Assembly (NCBI RefSeq): GCF_023954305.1
Contig: NZ_JAMLIG010000004.1
Coordinates: 1 to 64,000 of the forward strand
Direction of reading: 5' to 3'
DNA: 64,000 nucleotides
Origin: Mesorhizobium sp.
GTDB taxonomy: Bacteria > Pseudomonadota > Alphaproteobacteria > Rhizobiales > Rhizobiaceae
Program-made: the position numbers and the translations under genes
In this document: piece by piece, positions 15,152 to 23,856 of the stretch
Numbering within the stretch: position 1 is the stretch's first letter
How the letters are laid out: every line of letters begins with the position of its first letter
Notes under the pieces: model-generated
Databases searched by the model: none
Seen by the model: the letters and a program-made list of their open reading frames with translations, nothing else
Told to the model about the DNA's origin: nothing

Positions 15152-15589
15152 TTAGAGAAGTCCCAGGGTGGCCAGCTCCGCGCGCAGATCGGGCGGGAGA
15201 ACCTGCCACCCGGCGGAATCGCCGGAAAGATCTCCCGGCGCGTCGGCCGCGGCCAGGTAGCGCCAGCCCTGAAACGCGCGGCGCGGCTGCCAGTGCGTGC
15301 GCACGACGGTCGAATCGAGGACCAGGTGGCAGCGGGAAATACCGTCCACGTCGGTGAAGGGCCGGATCCCGGTGAGCCGCTGCCGGCACTGCACATTGCC
15401 CTTGATGACCCAGTAGAGCGAGCCGCCGTCGAGGAGCTCCGCGCCTCTCGTCGGCATCATGCGGGTGGTGTGGAACTGCTCGGCCGGCAGGCCGCGCGCG
15501 CGCGCCTCGGCCAGCCGCTCCCCGATCCATTCCTCGAGGTCCTCGACACTTTCTGCGCCGACGCAGAGCTTGATCAGGTTGAGCGACAT
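15152..15589 (-). CDS. DUF1489 family protein
   Basis: The 145-residue protein is a cytosolic member of DUF1489, found mainly in alphaproteobacteria and without a known function. The conserved opening MSLNLIKLCVGAESVEDLEE and the blocks TTRMMPTRG, GSLYWVIKG and RPFQGWRYL-like AFQGWRYL are present. It contains no obvious catalytic motif. It lies between mipZ and sdaA on the same strand. Family assignment is confident; function is not known. Confidence 0.85.
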   Translation of the reverse strand: MSLNLIKLCVGAESVEDLEEWIGERLAEARARGLPAEQFHTTRMMPTRGAELLDGGSLYWVIKGNVQCRQRLTGIRPFTDVDGISRCHLVLDSTVVRTHWQPRRAFQGWRYLAAADAPGDLSGDSAGWQVLPPDLRAELATLGLL

Positions 15590-15655
15590 GATGCTGAGGT
15601 AGGCGCTTGCTCCGGGGCGGTCAACGGAAAGAAGGCCTGTCCACAGCCCGTAGGC

Positions 15656-17056
15656 TCAGCACTCCACCACATTCACCGCCAGTCCGCCGAGGCTGGTTTC
15701 CTTGTATTTCTCGTTCATGTCGAGACCGGTCTGGCGCATCGTCTCGATGGCGGCGTCGAGCGGCACGAAATGCGTGCCGTCGCCCTTGAGCGCCAGCGAG
15801 GCGGCGGTGACGGCCTTCACCGCGCCCAGCGCGTTGCGCTCGATGCAGGGGACCTGCACAAGTCCCCCGACCGGGTCGCAGGTCATGCCGAGATGGTGTT
15901 CGAGCGCGATCTCCGCCGCGTTCTCGACCTGCATGGCCGTGCCGCCCATGACGGCGGCAAGCCCTGCCGCGGCCATGGCCGAGGCCGAGCCAACCTCGCC
16001 CTGGCAGCCGACCTCGGCGCCTGAAATCGATGCGTTGTGCTTGATGATGCCGCCGACCGCCGCCGAGGTGAGCAGGAAGTCGCGGATGCTGTTCTGATCC
16101 GATTCCGGATGGAAGTGCAGCCAGTAGCGCAGCACGGCGGGGATGACGCCGGCCGCTCCATTGGTCGGCGCCGTGACGATGCGGCCGCCCGCCGCGTTCT
16201 CCTCGTTGACGGCCATGGCGTAGACCGAGAGCCAGTCGTTGGCGAGGAGAGGGTTTGGGCGGTTCTGGCGCCATTCCTCCTGCAGCTTGTCGTGCAGCAT
16301 GCGGGCGCGGCGCTTCACCTTCAGCCCGCCGGGCATGATGCCCTCCTTGGTCAGGCCGCGCTCGATCGCGCCGCGCATCGCCTCCCAGACCCGGTCGAGG
16401 CCGGCATCCAGCTCTTCGCGCGACAGGCGGGTCTCCTCGTTCGCGCGCTTCATCTCGGCGATCGAACGCCCGCTCCTCGCCGCCATGTCGAGCATCTCGG
16501 CCGCGTGCGAGAAGGGATAGGGCACGTCGTTGGCGACCGCTTCCGGCCCCCTCGCCTTCAGACGCTGCAATTCCTCGTCGGACACGACGAAGCCGCCGCC
16601 GATCGAATAATAGATCCGCTTGAGGAGAACGCGCCCGTCGGCGTCAAGAGCGCAAAAGGTCATGCCGTTGGCATGGCCCGCCAGCGGCGTTTTCCGGTCC
16701 ATCACCAGGTCGGCCGCGGGGTCGAAGCGGTAGAGGGGGTGGCCGGGCGGGCTGATGGTCTTCGACGCCTCGACGCGGGCGATCGACTCGTCGACCTTGT
16801 CGGGGTCGACACTCATCGGCGTCAGGCCGGTCAGGCCGAGGATTACGGCCCGGTCGGTGCCATGCCCGATCCCCGTATAAGCGAGGGACCCGTGCAGGCT
16901 GGCCGAGAGCCGTGCCACTTCGACGCCATGCGGTTTCGGCCAGTCGCCGGTGAGGATTTCATCGAGAAAGCGCGCCGCCGCCGTCATCGGCCCCATCGTG
17001 TGGGAACTCGACGGCCCAATGCCGATCTTGAAGAGGTCGAAAACGGAAAGAAACAT
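15656..17056 (-). CDS. sdaA: L-serine ammonia-lyase (single-chain, Fe-S type)
   Basis: This 466-residue enzyme deaminates L-serine to pyruvate and ammonia. The alpha and beta parts are fused in one chain, as in E. coli SdaA. The N-terminal SSSHTMGPMTAA signature, the cluster-binding region GCQGEVGSASAMAAAG, the TCDPVGGLVQVPCIERNALG segment and a C-terminal VNVVEC are all present. The last cysteine is known in this family to fold into the active site as an autoinhibitory tail. The gene stands alone on the minus strand after a short gap. Confidence 0.95.
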   Translation of the reverse strand: MFLSVFDLFKIGIGPSSSHTMGPMTAAARFLDEILTGDWPKPHGVEVARLSASLHGSLAYTGIGHGTDRAVILGLTGLTPMSVDPDKVDESIARVEASKTISPPGHPLYRFDPAADLVMDRKTPLAGHANGMTFCALDADGRVLLKRIYYSIGGGFVVSDEELQRLKARGPEAVANDVPYPFSHAAEMLDMAARSGRSIAEMKRANEETRLSREELDAGLDRVWEAMRGAIERGLTKEGIMPGGLKVKRRARMLHDKLQEEWRQNRPNPLLANDWLSVYAMAVNEENAAGGRIVTAPTNGAAGVIPAVLRYWLHFHPESDQNSIRDFLLTSAAVGGIIKHNASISGAEVGCQGEVGSASAMAAAGLAAVMGGTAMQVENAAEIALEHHLGMTCDPVGGLVQVPCIERNALGAVKAVTAASLALKGDGTHFVPLDAAIETMRQTGLDMNEKYKETSLGGLAVNVVEC

Positions 17057-17175
17057 CAGCGCATTCCCGGTGCACGAGATAGCACTTCTGCGACCTTCAC
17101 GTTGCGATTTCTAACCGGTGGCCGACCTCGGGAGGTCCGGCTACGACATCGGGCACGGCTGGCCCTGCTGACGGC

Positions 17176-17304
17176 TCAGCCGGCGGCGACCACAGCGGCG
17201 GTTTCGGCGCCGCCGACCAGCCAAGCCAGAAGAATGATGAATGCAAAACCGGCGACTGCTTTGGCGGCTACGCCCCAGCAGGATTTTTGAACGATTTCGT
17301 CCAT
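17176..17304 (-). CDS. Small single-span membrane protein, 42 residues
   Basis: The product MDEIVQKSCWGVAAKAVAGF continues into a hydrophobic helix (FIILLAWLVGG) and a short Ala/Val tail. I chose the ATG at 17304 because AGGA stands 4 bases upstream. An ATG nine codons earlier (17331) is also possible. No family is recognised. Its position upstream of sdaA on the same strand, 119 bases away, allows cotranscription. Confidence 0.5.
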   Translation of the reverse strand: MDEIVQKSCWGVAAKAVAGFAFIILLAWLVGGAETAAVVAAG

Positions 17305-17588
17305 GATGTCCTGTGTCCGTTGGCGGGTCATCCGGAGCGCCTTCTCGAGCGCTATCCATCCCGCCGCTTTCGGGTGCCTTTTACGTCGGCGCACGTCTTT
17401 TCGCAAATGCAAAATGAGGCGGAATCGCGACCTCCTTCCCCTACGGAATTCGGTTCTGGGAATTTTTCCGTTTTTTCCCAGAGAGTTAGCGGAATACAGC
17501 CGGTTAACAACGTGTGAACCGAGGTGGCGAAATTGCGGCTGTCTCCCGCCGCGCGACAGATTCTTGCGGTTTTCCTCGCCGCGCGGAC

Positions 17589-18302
17589 ATGATCAGATCG
17601 GCCATGCTGCTCGAATCGTTTCACCTCAAGTTCGCCGACGCCGCCGCCCTTCTGTTCTTCATCGGCGCGTGGGTGGTGTTCGCGCTCGCGTCCGCCGGGC
17701 GTCTGTCACGGCGCACGACGCTCAGCCAGGCCATGAATCGCCAGCGTGAGGAATGGATGCGCACGATGGCGCAGCGCGAGCTGCGCATGATCGACACGGG
17801 AATCATGGCCGGGTTGCAGCAGGGAACAGCCTTCTTCGCCTCGTCCTCGATCTTCGCCATCGGCGGCTGCCTTGCCCTGCTCGGCGCGTCCGACCAGGTC
17901 ATGACCGTTCTCGGCGACCTCCCGTTCGGCACGATCACGTCGCGCGCGGAATTCGAGCTGAAGGTGCTCGGGCTCGCCGTGATCCTGTCCTATGCCTTTT
18001 TCAAGTTCGGCTGGGCCTACCGGCTGTTCAACTATTGCTCGATCCTCGTCGGCGCGGTTCCGGTGAACAAGGACGAGAGCCACGGCGCGGACGACATCGC
18101 CCGGGCCATTGCCCGCGCGGCACGCATGAATGTGCTGGCCGGAGGGCATTTCAATGCCGGGCTGCGCGGCGTCTTCTTCTCGCTCGGCTATCTCGGCTGG
18201 TTCATCGGTCCGGCCGTGTTCGCGGCGACAACCCTGATCGTTTTCGTCGTGCTGCTGCGGCGGCAGTTCTTTTCCGCGGCGCGGGCGGCCGTCGTCGACT
18301 GA
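17589..18302 (+). CDS. DUF599 family membrane protein
   Basis: The 237-residue integral membrane protein belongs to DUF599, which has no established function. The family core WMRTMAQRELRMIDTGIMAG is at about residues 55-75. At least four hydrophobic helices follow the order of the family (residues about 15-37, 85-105, 125-150, 195-225). I use the ATG at 17589; an in-frame ATG at 17604 is an alternative. The 284 bases upstream are AT-richer than average and contain CTGGGAA/TTCCCAG arms at 17456-17481. Confidence 0.8.
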   Translation: MIRSAMLLESFHLKFADAAALLFFIGAWVVFALASAGRLSRRTTLSQAMNRQREEWMRTMAQRELRMIDTGIMAGLQQGTAFFASSSIFAIGGCLALLGASDQVMTVLGDLPFGTITSRAEFELKVLGLAVILSYAFFKFGWAYRLFNYCSILVGAVPVNKDESHGADDIARAIARAARMNVLAGGHFNAGLRGVFFSLGYLGWFIGPAVFAATTLIVFVVLLRRQFFSAARAAVVD

Positions 18303-18367
18303 CGGGAACCGTATTCACTCCTGCGTCGTTGTCGGGACACCTGTCCGCAACATGCAAGGAGAAACAC

Positions 18368-18442
18368 ATGCTTCGCGGTCTTGCGCTCTGGATGCTCGGA
18401 ATTCCGATCCCGATCATCATCCTGCTATGGCTTTTCACGTGA
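18368..18442 (+). CDS. 24-residue hydrophobic micropeptide
   Basis: The open frame MLRGLALWMLGIPIPIIILL continues for four residues to a TGA stop. A perfect AAGGAG ribosome site stands 6 bases before the ATG. The product is a single membrane helix with a double-proline kink. It starts 65 bases after the DUF599 gene, so it is probably on the same transcript. I do not recognise a named family. The strong ribosome site and clean helix support a real gene. Confidence 0.55.
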   Translation: MLRGLALWMLGIPIPIIILLWLFT

Positions 18443-18446
18443 TCCG

Positions 18447-19238
18447 TCACGGCGACGGGAAGGGTTCATCGATCCTTCCCGTCAGCCAATAGGCGATCAG
18501 GCCGATCCATTCGCGGATTCCGAGCGTCGCCGTCTGCAGCGAATCGACCGGATTGTCGGTGAAGAAGCCGATGCCTTCCTTTCCGCTCGTACGGTAATCG
18601 ACCGGCCACGGCAGGACCGGAAATTCCGCCTTGCGGAAGAGCGCCACCGAGCGCGGCATGTGAAATGCCGACGTCACCAGCAGCCAGGTCTCGCCCGGCC
18701 CGGGCGTCACCAGGTCCTTCGTAAACACGGCATTCTCGTACGTATTGCGGGATTTTCCTTCGAGAACCAGTCTTTCGCGCGCAACGCCCAACGCTTCGAA
18801 CAGCCGGACGGCGGTCGAGGCATCATCCTCGCCCTCCAGGACCAGCGTGCCGGTACCGCCGGAAATCACGATCTTCGCGTCCGGATATCGCCGTGCCAGC
18901 GCCGCTGCCTCGACATAGCGATCCCCGCCGGAATTCAGCTCGTATCCGCCGCGTACCAGGTTGATGCCGCCCTCGAATCCTCCGCCAAGAACGACGATGC
19001 CGGCCACTTCGTCCGGTAAAATCGGACGCGGAAAGCGGTTCTCCAGCGGCGTGACGAGGAGCGCGCCGAACGACGTCCAGACACAGACAACCAGCCACAA
19101 TGCCGCCGTCGCGACCAGAGCGACGGCCGTCCGGCGCCACCGCAGCGCGAATAGTGCCAGTCCGGCGAGCATCACGATGATCGCGAGATTGACCGGCTGT
19201 ACCGCGAACCAGAAGACCTTCGAGAGGACGAAGAACAC
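18447..19238 (-). CDS. YdcF/SanA/ElyC family (DUF218) membrane protein
   Basis: The 263-residue protein has two N-terminal membrane helices (about residues 5-25 and 35-60). A DUF218 domain follows, with the GIVVLGGGFEGG, KIVISGGTG, GKSRNTYENAV and LLVTSAFHMPRS blocks. Family members such as ElyC and SanA act in envelope integrity, with ElyC linked to undecaprenyl-lipid use; the enzymatic activity is not settled. It lies 20 bases from gatA on the same strand. Confidence 0.85.
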   Translation of the reverse strand: MFFVLSKVFWFAVQPVNLAIIVMLAGLALFALRWRRTAVALVATAALWLVVCVWTSFGALLVTPLENRFPRPILPDEVAGIVVLGGGFEGGINLVRGGYELNSGGDRYVEAAALARRYPDAKIVISGGTGTLVLEGEDDASTAVRLFEALGVARERLVLEGKSRNTYENAVFTKDLVTPGPGETWLLVTSAFHMPRSVALFRKAEFPVLPWPVDYRTSGKEGIGFFTDNPVDSLQTATLGIREWIGLIAYWLTGRIDEPFPSP

Positions 19239-19258
19239 GGTTCAGCGCCCTCCCAGGC

Positions 19259-20758
19259 TCACCACCACTTCTGTGGTTGGAACCTGCCCGCCGCCTGCTC
19301 GATCACATAAGCGGCTCGGAACAGCGTTTCCTCGTCGAACGGGCGGCCGATCAGCTGCAGGCCGAGCGGCAGGCCGTTTGCATCCACACCAGCGGGCACG
19401 GCGATCCCCGGCAACCCCGCCATGTTCACGGTCACGGTGAAGATGTCGTTCAGATACATCTTCACCGGATCCGCCGCCATGTCCTCGTCGGCGATGCCGA
19501 AGGCGGCGGACGGTGTCGCCGGCGTCAGGATGGCGTCGATGCCGTCTCGGTAGGCATTCTCGAAATCGCGCTTGATCAGGGTGCGCACCTTCTGCGCCCG
19601 GACGTAGTAGGCATCGTAATAGCCGGCCGAGAGCACGTAGGTGCCGATCATGATGCGGCGCTTGACCTCGCGGCCGAACCCTTCGGCGCGTGTCTTCTCG
19701 TACATGTCGACGATGTCCTTGCCCGGCACGCGCAGGCCGTAGCGGACGCCGTCATAGCGCGCGAGGTTGGACGAGGCTTCCGCCGGCGCGACGATGTAGT
19801 AGGCCGGCAGCGCGTATTTGGTGTGCGGCAGCGAGATGTCTACGATCTCGGCGCCGGCCGCCCGCAGCCATTCGATGCCCTGACTCCACAGCTTCTCGAT
19901 CTCGTCGGGCATGCCGTCGACGCGGTATTCGCGCGGAATGCCGATCCTCATGCCCTTCATCGACTGTCCGAGCGCCGCCTCGTAATCCGGCACGGGACGA
20001 TCTACGGAGGTCGTGTCTTTCGCATCTGCCGAAGCCATCGACTTCAACAGGATCGCGGCGTCGCGCACGTCGCGCGCGATCGGTCCCGCCTGGTCGAGCG
20101 ACGAGGCAAAGGCGACGATGCCCCAGCGCGAGACGCGGCCATAGGTCGGCTTGATGCCGACCGTGCCGGTGAAGGCGGCCGGCTGGCGGATCGAGCCGCC
20201 GGTGTCGGTGGCGGTCGCACCCGCGCAGAGCCAGGCGGCGACCGCGGCGGCCGAGCCGCCCGACGAGCCGCCGGGCACCAACTGCTTATTGTCGGCCTTT
20301 CCAATGCCGTTAGCGCCGCGGCGCCAGGGGTTCACGACCGGGCCATAGTACGACGTCTCGTTGGACGAGCCCATAGCGAACTCGTCCATGTTGAGCTTGC
20401 CGAGCATCACCGCGCCGTCGGCCCAGAGATTGGCTGTCACCGTCGATTCGTATTCCGGCTTGAAGCCGTCGAGGATGTGGCTCGCGGCCTGGGTATGCAC
20501 GCCCTTGGTCGCGAACAGATCCTTGATGCCGAGCGGAATGCCTTCCAGCGCGCCGCCCTCGCCCTTCGCCAGCTTCGCATCCGAAGCGGCAGCCATCTCG
20601 CGCGCCCTGTCATGCGTGACCGCGACATAGGCGTTGAAGTGCGGATTGGCCTCGTCGATCGCCGCGAGATAGGCGTCGGTGATCTCTCGCGCGGAAAATT
20701 CCTTCGCCTTGAGGCGGGTCCGCGCTTCGGCGATCGTCAATTTCGTCAGGTCGGTCAT
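19259..20758 (-). CDS. gatA: Asp-tRNA(Asn)/Glu-tRNA(Gln) amidotransferase subunit A
   Basis: GatA is the amidase of GatCAB, which converts Glu-tRNA(Gln) and Asp-tRNA(Asn) to their amide forms in organisms lacking GlnRS or AsnRS. The 499-residue length is typical. The Ser-cisSer-Lys triad is visible: K79 in IPLGIKDLF, S165 in PGGSSGGSAA and S189 in TDTGGSIRQPA. The gene follows gatC after 47 bases. gatB is not in this window, as in many rhizobia where it is encoded elsewhere. Confidence 0.96.
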   Translation of the reverse strand: MTDLTKLTIAEARTRLKAKEFSAREITDAYLAAIDEANPHFNAYVAVTHDRAREMAAASDAKLAKGEGGALEGIPLGIKDLFATKGVHTQAASHILDGFKPEYESTVTANLWADGAVMLGKLNMDEFAMGSSNETSYYGPVVNPWRRGANGIGKADNKQLVPGGSSGGSAAAVAAWLCAGATATDTGGSIRQPAAFTGTVGIKPTYGRVSRWGIVAFASSLDQAGPIARDVRDAAILLKSMASADAKDTTSVDRPVPDYEAALGQSMKGMRIGIPREYRVDGMPDEIEKLWSQGIEWLRAAGAEIVDISLPHTKYALPAYYIVAPAEASSNLARYDGVRYGLRVPGKDIVDMYEKTRAEGFGREVKRRIMIGTYVLSAGYYDAYYVRAQKVRTLIKRDFENAYRDGIDAILTPATPSAAFGIADEDMAADPVKMYLNDIFTVTVNMAGLPGIAVPAGVDANGLPLGLQLIGRPFDEETLFRAAYVIEQAAGRFQPQKWW

Positions 20759-20805
20759 CGGTGGTCCGTTCTGCGGATGGGTCGGGCGTTGGCGCGGGAT
20801 TCGCT

Positions 20806-21093
20806 CTATTCCACGACCTTCGGCACGAGGAAGAAGTTCTCCGCCGTCGCGGGCGCATTCGACACGATCCTGTCGGCAATGCCGCCGTCGGTCACGGTAT
20901 CCTGGCGTTTCTTCATCACCATCGGCGTCACCGAGGTCATCGGCTCGACGCCGGCGACATCGACCTCGCCCAGTTGCTCGACGAAACCAAGGATCGTGTT
21001 GAGCTCACCGGTCATGCGCTCTGCGTCCTCCTCGTTTACCGCGATGCGGGCTAGGTGGGCGACGCGTTTGACGGTGGCGATATCGACGGACAT
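20806..21093 (-). CDS. gatC: Asp-tRNA(Asn)/Glu-tRNA(Gln) amidotransferase subunit C
   Basis: This 95-residue chaperone subunit wraps the GatA-GatB interface. The opening MSVDIATVKRVAHLARIAVN, the central ELNTILGFVEQLGEVDV and the tail NAPATAENFFLVPKVVE are textbook GatC. The ATG at 21093 is chosen because it gives the family N-terminus; the open frame upstream is not conserved-looking. It is directly upstream of gatA. Confidence 0.96.
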   Translation of the reverse strand: MSVDIATVKRVAHLARIAVNEEDAERMTGELNTILGFVEQLGEVDVAGVEPMTSVTPMVMKKRQDTVTDGGIADRIVSNAPATAENFFLVPKVVE

Positions 21094-21185
21094 GGATGCG
21101 CTCCGGAAGCCGGAAAAATGGGGCAAGACCGCGCTATAGCGACGGCGGCGCGGGAGCGCAACCTTGCCGCCTGCGCTCGCAAGCC

Positions 21186-21602
21186 TCACGGCATCGCCAC
21201 GCCTTCGCAGAGATAATAGCTGCCGCTATTGCCGGGATCTTCCTCTGTCGTCGCCCGCACCGTGGCGATGTCGATCTGCGTATCGTTCATCCGGATCACG
21301 GAGAGCACATCCGGAAAGGCGTAGCCGGGCTCCTGGCAGAGCGCCGTCACCACCCAGCCCGGCGCCCGCGTGGCCGGAGTCACGTTCAAAAACTCGCAAT
21401 TGTATTCGTAGCTTTCGAACCCCCGGTCGGTGAGCAGCACGTTGCCCTCCTCCAGCACCGATTCGATCCCGTTCTTCTTCGCCGAGGCACAGAGTTCCGG
21501 CGACCGCATGTAGACGCCGGACACGAAGGCTTCGGCCGCGGCGGCCGGAAACGCTGCCGCCAGCATTAACGCGCCGGCCGCATGGAACATATGTCTTCCC
21601 AT
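21186..21602 (-). CDS. Secreted protein of unknown function, 138 residues
   Basis: A signal peptide (MGRHMFHAAGALMLAAAFPA, then AAA) is followed by a small mature domain with four or five cysteines (ELCASAKK, YNCEFLN, ALCQEPGY, YYLCEG), which suggests disulfides in the periplasm. The ATG at 21602 has a GGGG-rich ribosome site. No family is recognised. It lies downstream of the UPF0173 hydrolase on the same strand, 50 bases away. Confidence 0.7.
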   Translation of the reverse strand: MGRHMFHAAGALMLAAAFPAAAAEAFVSGVYMRSPELCASAKKNGIESVLEEGNVLLTDRGFESYEYNCEFLNVTPATRAPGWVVTALCQEPGYAFPDVLSVIRMNDTQIDIATVRATTEEDPGNSGSYYLCEGVAMP

Positions 21603-21652
21603 TGCCCCCCCTTTCCCCGGCCGCACGGCCGTGATTTGCCTTTCCGTACCGT

Positions 21653-22360
21653 CTAAACGGAAAACGCCTCGCCGACTCTCGGCACGATCACCTTCGTCGA
21701 CGATCCTTCCATGCCCGCGACGAACTTGTCGGCGCTCCGGTCGATGATGGGGAAGGAAGCGTAGTGACAGGGAATCGCCACGTCGAGCTTGAAGAAGCGC
21801 CGGCAGGCGAGCGCCGCCACTGCGCCTCCCATCGTGAACCGGTCGCCGATCGGCACGATGCCGATCTTCGGCTCGTGCAACTCGTCGATCAGCGCCATGT
21901 CGCCGAAAATGTCGGTATCGCCGAAATGATAGAGCGTCGGGGCATCGGGGAAGTGCAGCACAAGGCCGGCCGGATTGCCGAGATAGGTGTTGGCACCGCC
22001 CTCGCCGCCGAAGGACGAGGAGTGCCACGCCTGGACGAAGGTTGTGGTGAAGCCGCCGCAATCGAGCGTGCCGCCGTGATTGCCGGGATTGATCTTCGCG
22101 CCGTCGACGCCCTTGCCGACGAGGAACATGCAGACCTCGTAGTTCGCCACCAGCATCGCGCCCGACTGCCTGCAGATCTCGACCGCGTCGCCGATATGGT
22201 CGTTGTGGCCATGGGTGAGCAGCACATGGGTCGCCCCCTGCGCCACGTCCTGCCAGGTCTGTTTCGCTCCGGGATTGCCGGTGATGAACGGGTCGAAGAC
22301 GATCTTCTTGCCCGAGGTCTCCGCTGTGAAGGCCGAGTGGCCATGCCAGGTCAGTTTCAT
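21653..22360 (-). CDS. UPF0173 metal-dependent hydrolase (metallo-beta-lactamase fold)
   Basis: The 235-residue cytosolic protein has the MBL-fold zinc motif H-G-H-N-D-H in LLTHGHNDHIGDA at about residues 46-58. Downstream metal ligands are recognisable in YHFGDTDIFGDMA and PCHYASF. The start MKLTWHGHSAF is the family signature of UPF0173, whose natural substrate is unknown. It is divergent from ruvX. Confidence 0.9.
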   Translation of the reverse strand: MKLTWHGHSAFTAETSGKKIVFDPFITGNPGAKQTWQDVAQGATHVLLTHGHNDHIGDAVEICRQSGAMLVANYEVCMFLVGKGVDGAKINPGNHGGTLDCGGFTTTFVQAWHSSSFGGEGGANTYLGNPAGLVLHFPDAPTLYHFGDTDIFGDMALIDELHEPKIGIVPIGDRFTMGGAVAALACRRFFKLDVAIPCHYASFPIIDRSADKFVAGMEGSSTKVIVPRVGEAFSV

Positions 22361-22440
22361 CTCGTTGATCCTCGCAATTGAGTCCGGCGGACGATAGAAC
22401 GCTCGCGCTGTCCTTCCAACATGAAAGGTCGTTTCTCGGC

Positions 22441-22923
22441 GTGGCGATCATCGACATCGAGGCACTTTCGCGCACTCTCCCGCCCAACCGGACGATCGCC
22501 GCGATCGATCCGGGGACGACGACGATCGGGCTGGCTGTATCGGACCGGGGCCTGTCCTTCGCCCACCCGCGGCCGGTGATCATGCGCAAGAAATTCGGCA
22601 CCGATGCCGCCGCCCTGCTCGCCGCTCTCGCGCGCGACGAGGTGTTCGCGCTGGCGATCGGCCTGCCGGTCAACATGGACGGCAGCGAGGGGCCGCGTGC
22701 TCAGGCGAGCCGGGCCTTTGCGCGAAATCTCGCGAGGCTCACCGACATCCCGCTTCTGTTCTGGGACGAACGCCTGTCGACCGTCGCGGCGGAGCGGACG
22801 CTGATCGAGATGGATTTTTCGCGCAAGAAGCGGGAGACGAAGATCGATTCGGCGGCGGCCGCCTTCATCCTTCAAGGCGTGCTCGATCGCCTTCGGACCT
22901 TGCGGCGACCGGTACCGGAATGA
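22441..22923 (+). CDS. ruvX: Putative pre-16S rRNA nuclease / Holliday junction resolvase YqgF
   Basis: The 160-residue RNase H-fold enzyme matures the 5' end of 16S rRNA in E. coli. The catalytic Asp is in AIDPGTTTIGLAVSD (about residue 23). GLPVNMDGSEGPRAQ, FWDERLSTVAAER and KIDSAAAAFILQG complete the family pattern. I use the GTG at 22441 because the family begins shortly before the first strand; no ATG is in frame nearby. Its last 59 bases overlap the convergent DUF6105 gene. Confidence 0.92.
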   Translation: MAIIDIEALSRTLPPNRTIAAIDPGTTTIGLAVSDRGLSFAHPRPVIMRKKFGTDAAALLAALARDEVFALAIGLPVNMDGSEGPRAQASRAFARNLARLTDIPLLFWDERLSTVAAERTLIEMDFSRKKRETKIDSAAAAFILQGVLDRLRTLRRPVPE

Positions 22924-23203
22924 ACCTCTCCCGCTGAAGCGACCACCAGCCGGCGATCTCGCGGCGGCGGCGGAATGCCCAGATGGCGACGATCAGCGCC
23001 GTATCGAAGATGCAGGCCTTGGCGATGAGCCACGGAATGGTCTGCGGCGCGACGCCCAGCACATCGCCGTAAAGCTGAAAGACCAGCTCGTGCAGAGCGC
23101 GGCTCAGATAGATCGTGCCGAAATTGATGTCGTTGGCGGAGAGGAAGAACCAACCCCAGAAGAGACCCAGCGGTGCGGCCCAGGCGATAAAGACGTATTT
23201 CAT
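22865..23203 (-). CDS. DUF6105 family membrane protein
   Basis: The 112-residue protein matches the small rhizobial family DUF6105, beginning MKYVFIAWAAPLGLFWGWFF. It has the conserved SANDINFGTIYLSRALHELVF and WLIAKACIFDTALIVAIWAF stretches, giving two or three membrane helices. Function is unknown. The 3' end overlaps ruvX by 59 bases on the opposite strand; the tail past RRRREIAG is arginine- and proline-rich and poorly conserved-looking, so the overlap may be tolerated drift. Confidence 0.75.
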   Translation of the reverse strand: MKYVFIAWAAPLGLFWGWFFLSANDINFGTIYLSRALHELVFQLYGDVLGVAPQTIPWLIAKACIFDTALIVAIWAFRRRREIAGWWSLQRERFIPVPVAARSEGDRARLEG

Positions 23204-23204
23204 C

Positions 23205-23762
23205 TCAGTTCGCCCCGCCTTGAGGTCCGTTGCGCCCGACGAGCCGGGTCAACATGGACGAATGCGCCGCACCCAGCGCCATTTGCCGCGCGGCCTCGCG
23301 AACCTGGTCCGTTTCTGCCGGCCCCGGCGCCGCCACGAGGACACGGCGCTCGGCGATGACCGCGACATAGGAGGCGGCGAGCGCGGCCAGCTGGAACGCG
23401 CCGACGCCCTGCACTCCGTCGGCCCCCAGGGCCGCGGCCGCGACGAGCGACACCGTGATCAGGAGCGTTGCCCCGCCAAAGGCGATGCTGGCCACTTCCT
23501 CATAGCCGCCCGGATACTCGCCCTGGCCGAGTACCGCCGTTAGGAACGCCCACAGGAACAGCGTGGCAACGAGGCCGAAGGCGATGGAAAATGCGGTGGA
23601 GATGCCCTGCCCCATGCTCGATCCGCCTTCGACGACGATCGATTCCGCACCGGCGGCCGCGAAAAGCTCGATGCCGGGCGGTTGCGTCGCGGCCTGCGAG
23701 GCCGTCAGCGCGAAGGCGGCCATCCAATAGATCGGCACGATATAGGTGAGAAGCGGCCGCAT
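23205..23762 (-). CDS. Membrane protein of unknown function, 185 residues
   Basis: Four hydrophobic helices are evident (about residues 5-25, 60-80, 92-112, 122-142), followed by a charged cytoplasmic tail. An N-terminal segment before TAFSIAFGLVATLFLWAFLT may be periplasmic. No family is recognised. It ends 1 base before the DUF6105 gene begins, so the two form a unit. The upstream region has repeated TTAA words (23764-23777, 23829-23837). Confidence 0.65.
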   Translation of the reverse strand: MRPLLTYIVPIYWMAAFALTASQAATQPPGIELFAAAGAESIVVEGGSSMGQGISTAFSIAFGLVATLFLWAFLTAVLGQGEYPGGYEEVASIAFGGATLLITVSLVAAAALGADGVQGVGAFQLAALAASYVAVIAERRVLVAAPGPAETDQVREAARQMALGAAHSSMLTRLVGRNGPQGGAN

Positions 23763-23856
23763 GCTTAATCTCGGTTAACGGATTCACACTGATCCGGCTC
23801 GCCGTCGGCTGCAATCGAAACCATTCGTTAAGGTTAACGCGCCCGGAAATGCGCTG

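Noticed and set aside
22378..22440. Upstream TTG start for ruvX
   Set aside because: It would add 21 residues that do not resemble the family, and it overlaps the promoter region of the divergent hydrolase gene.
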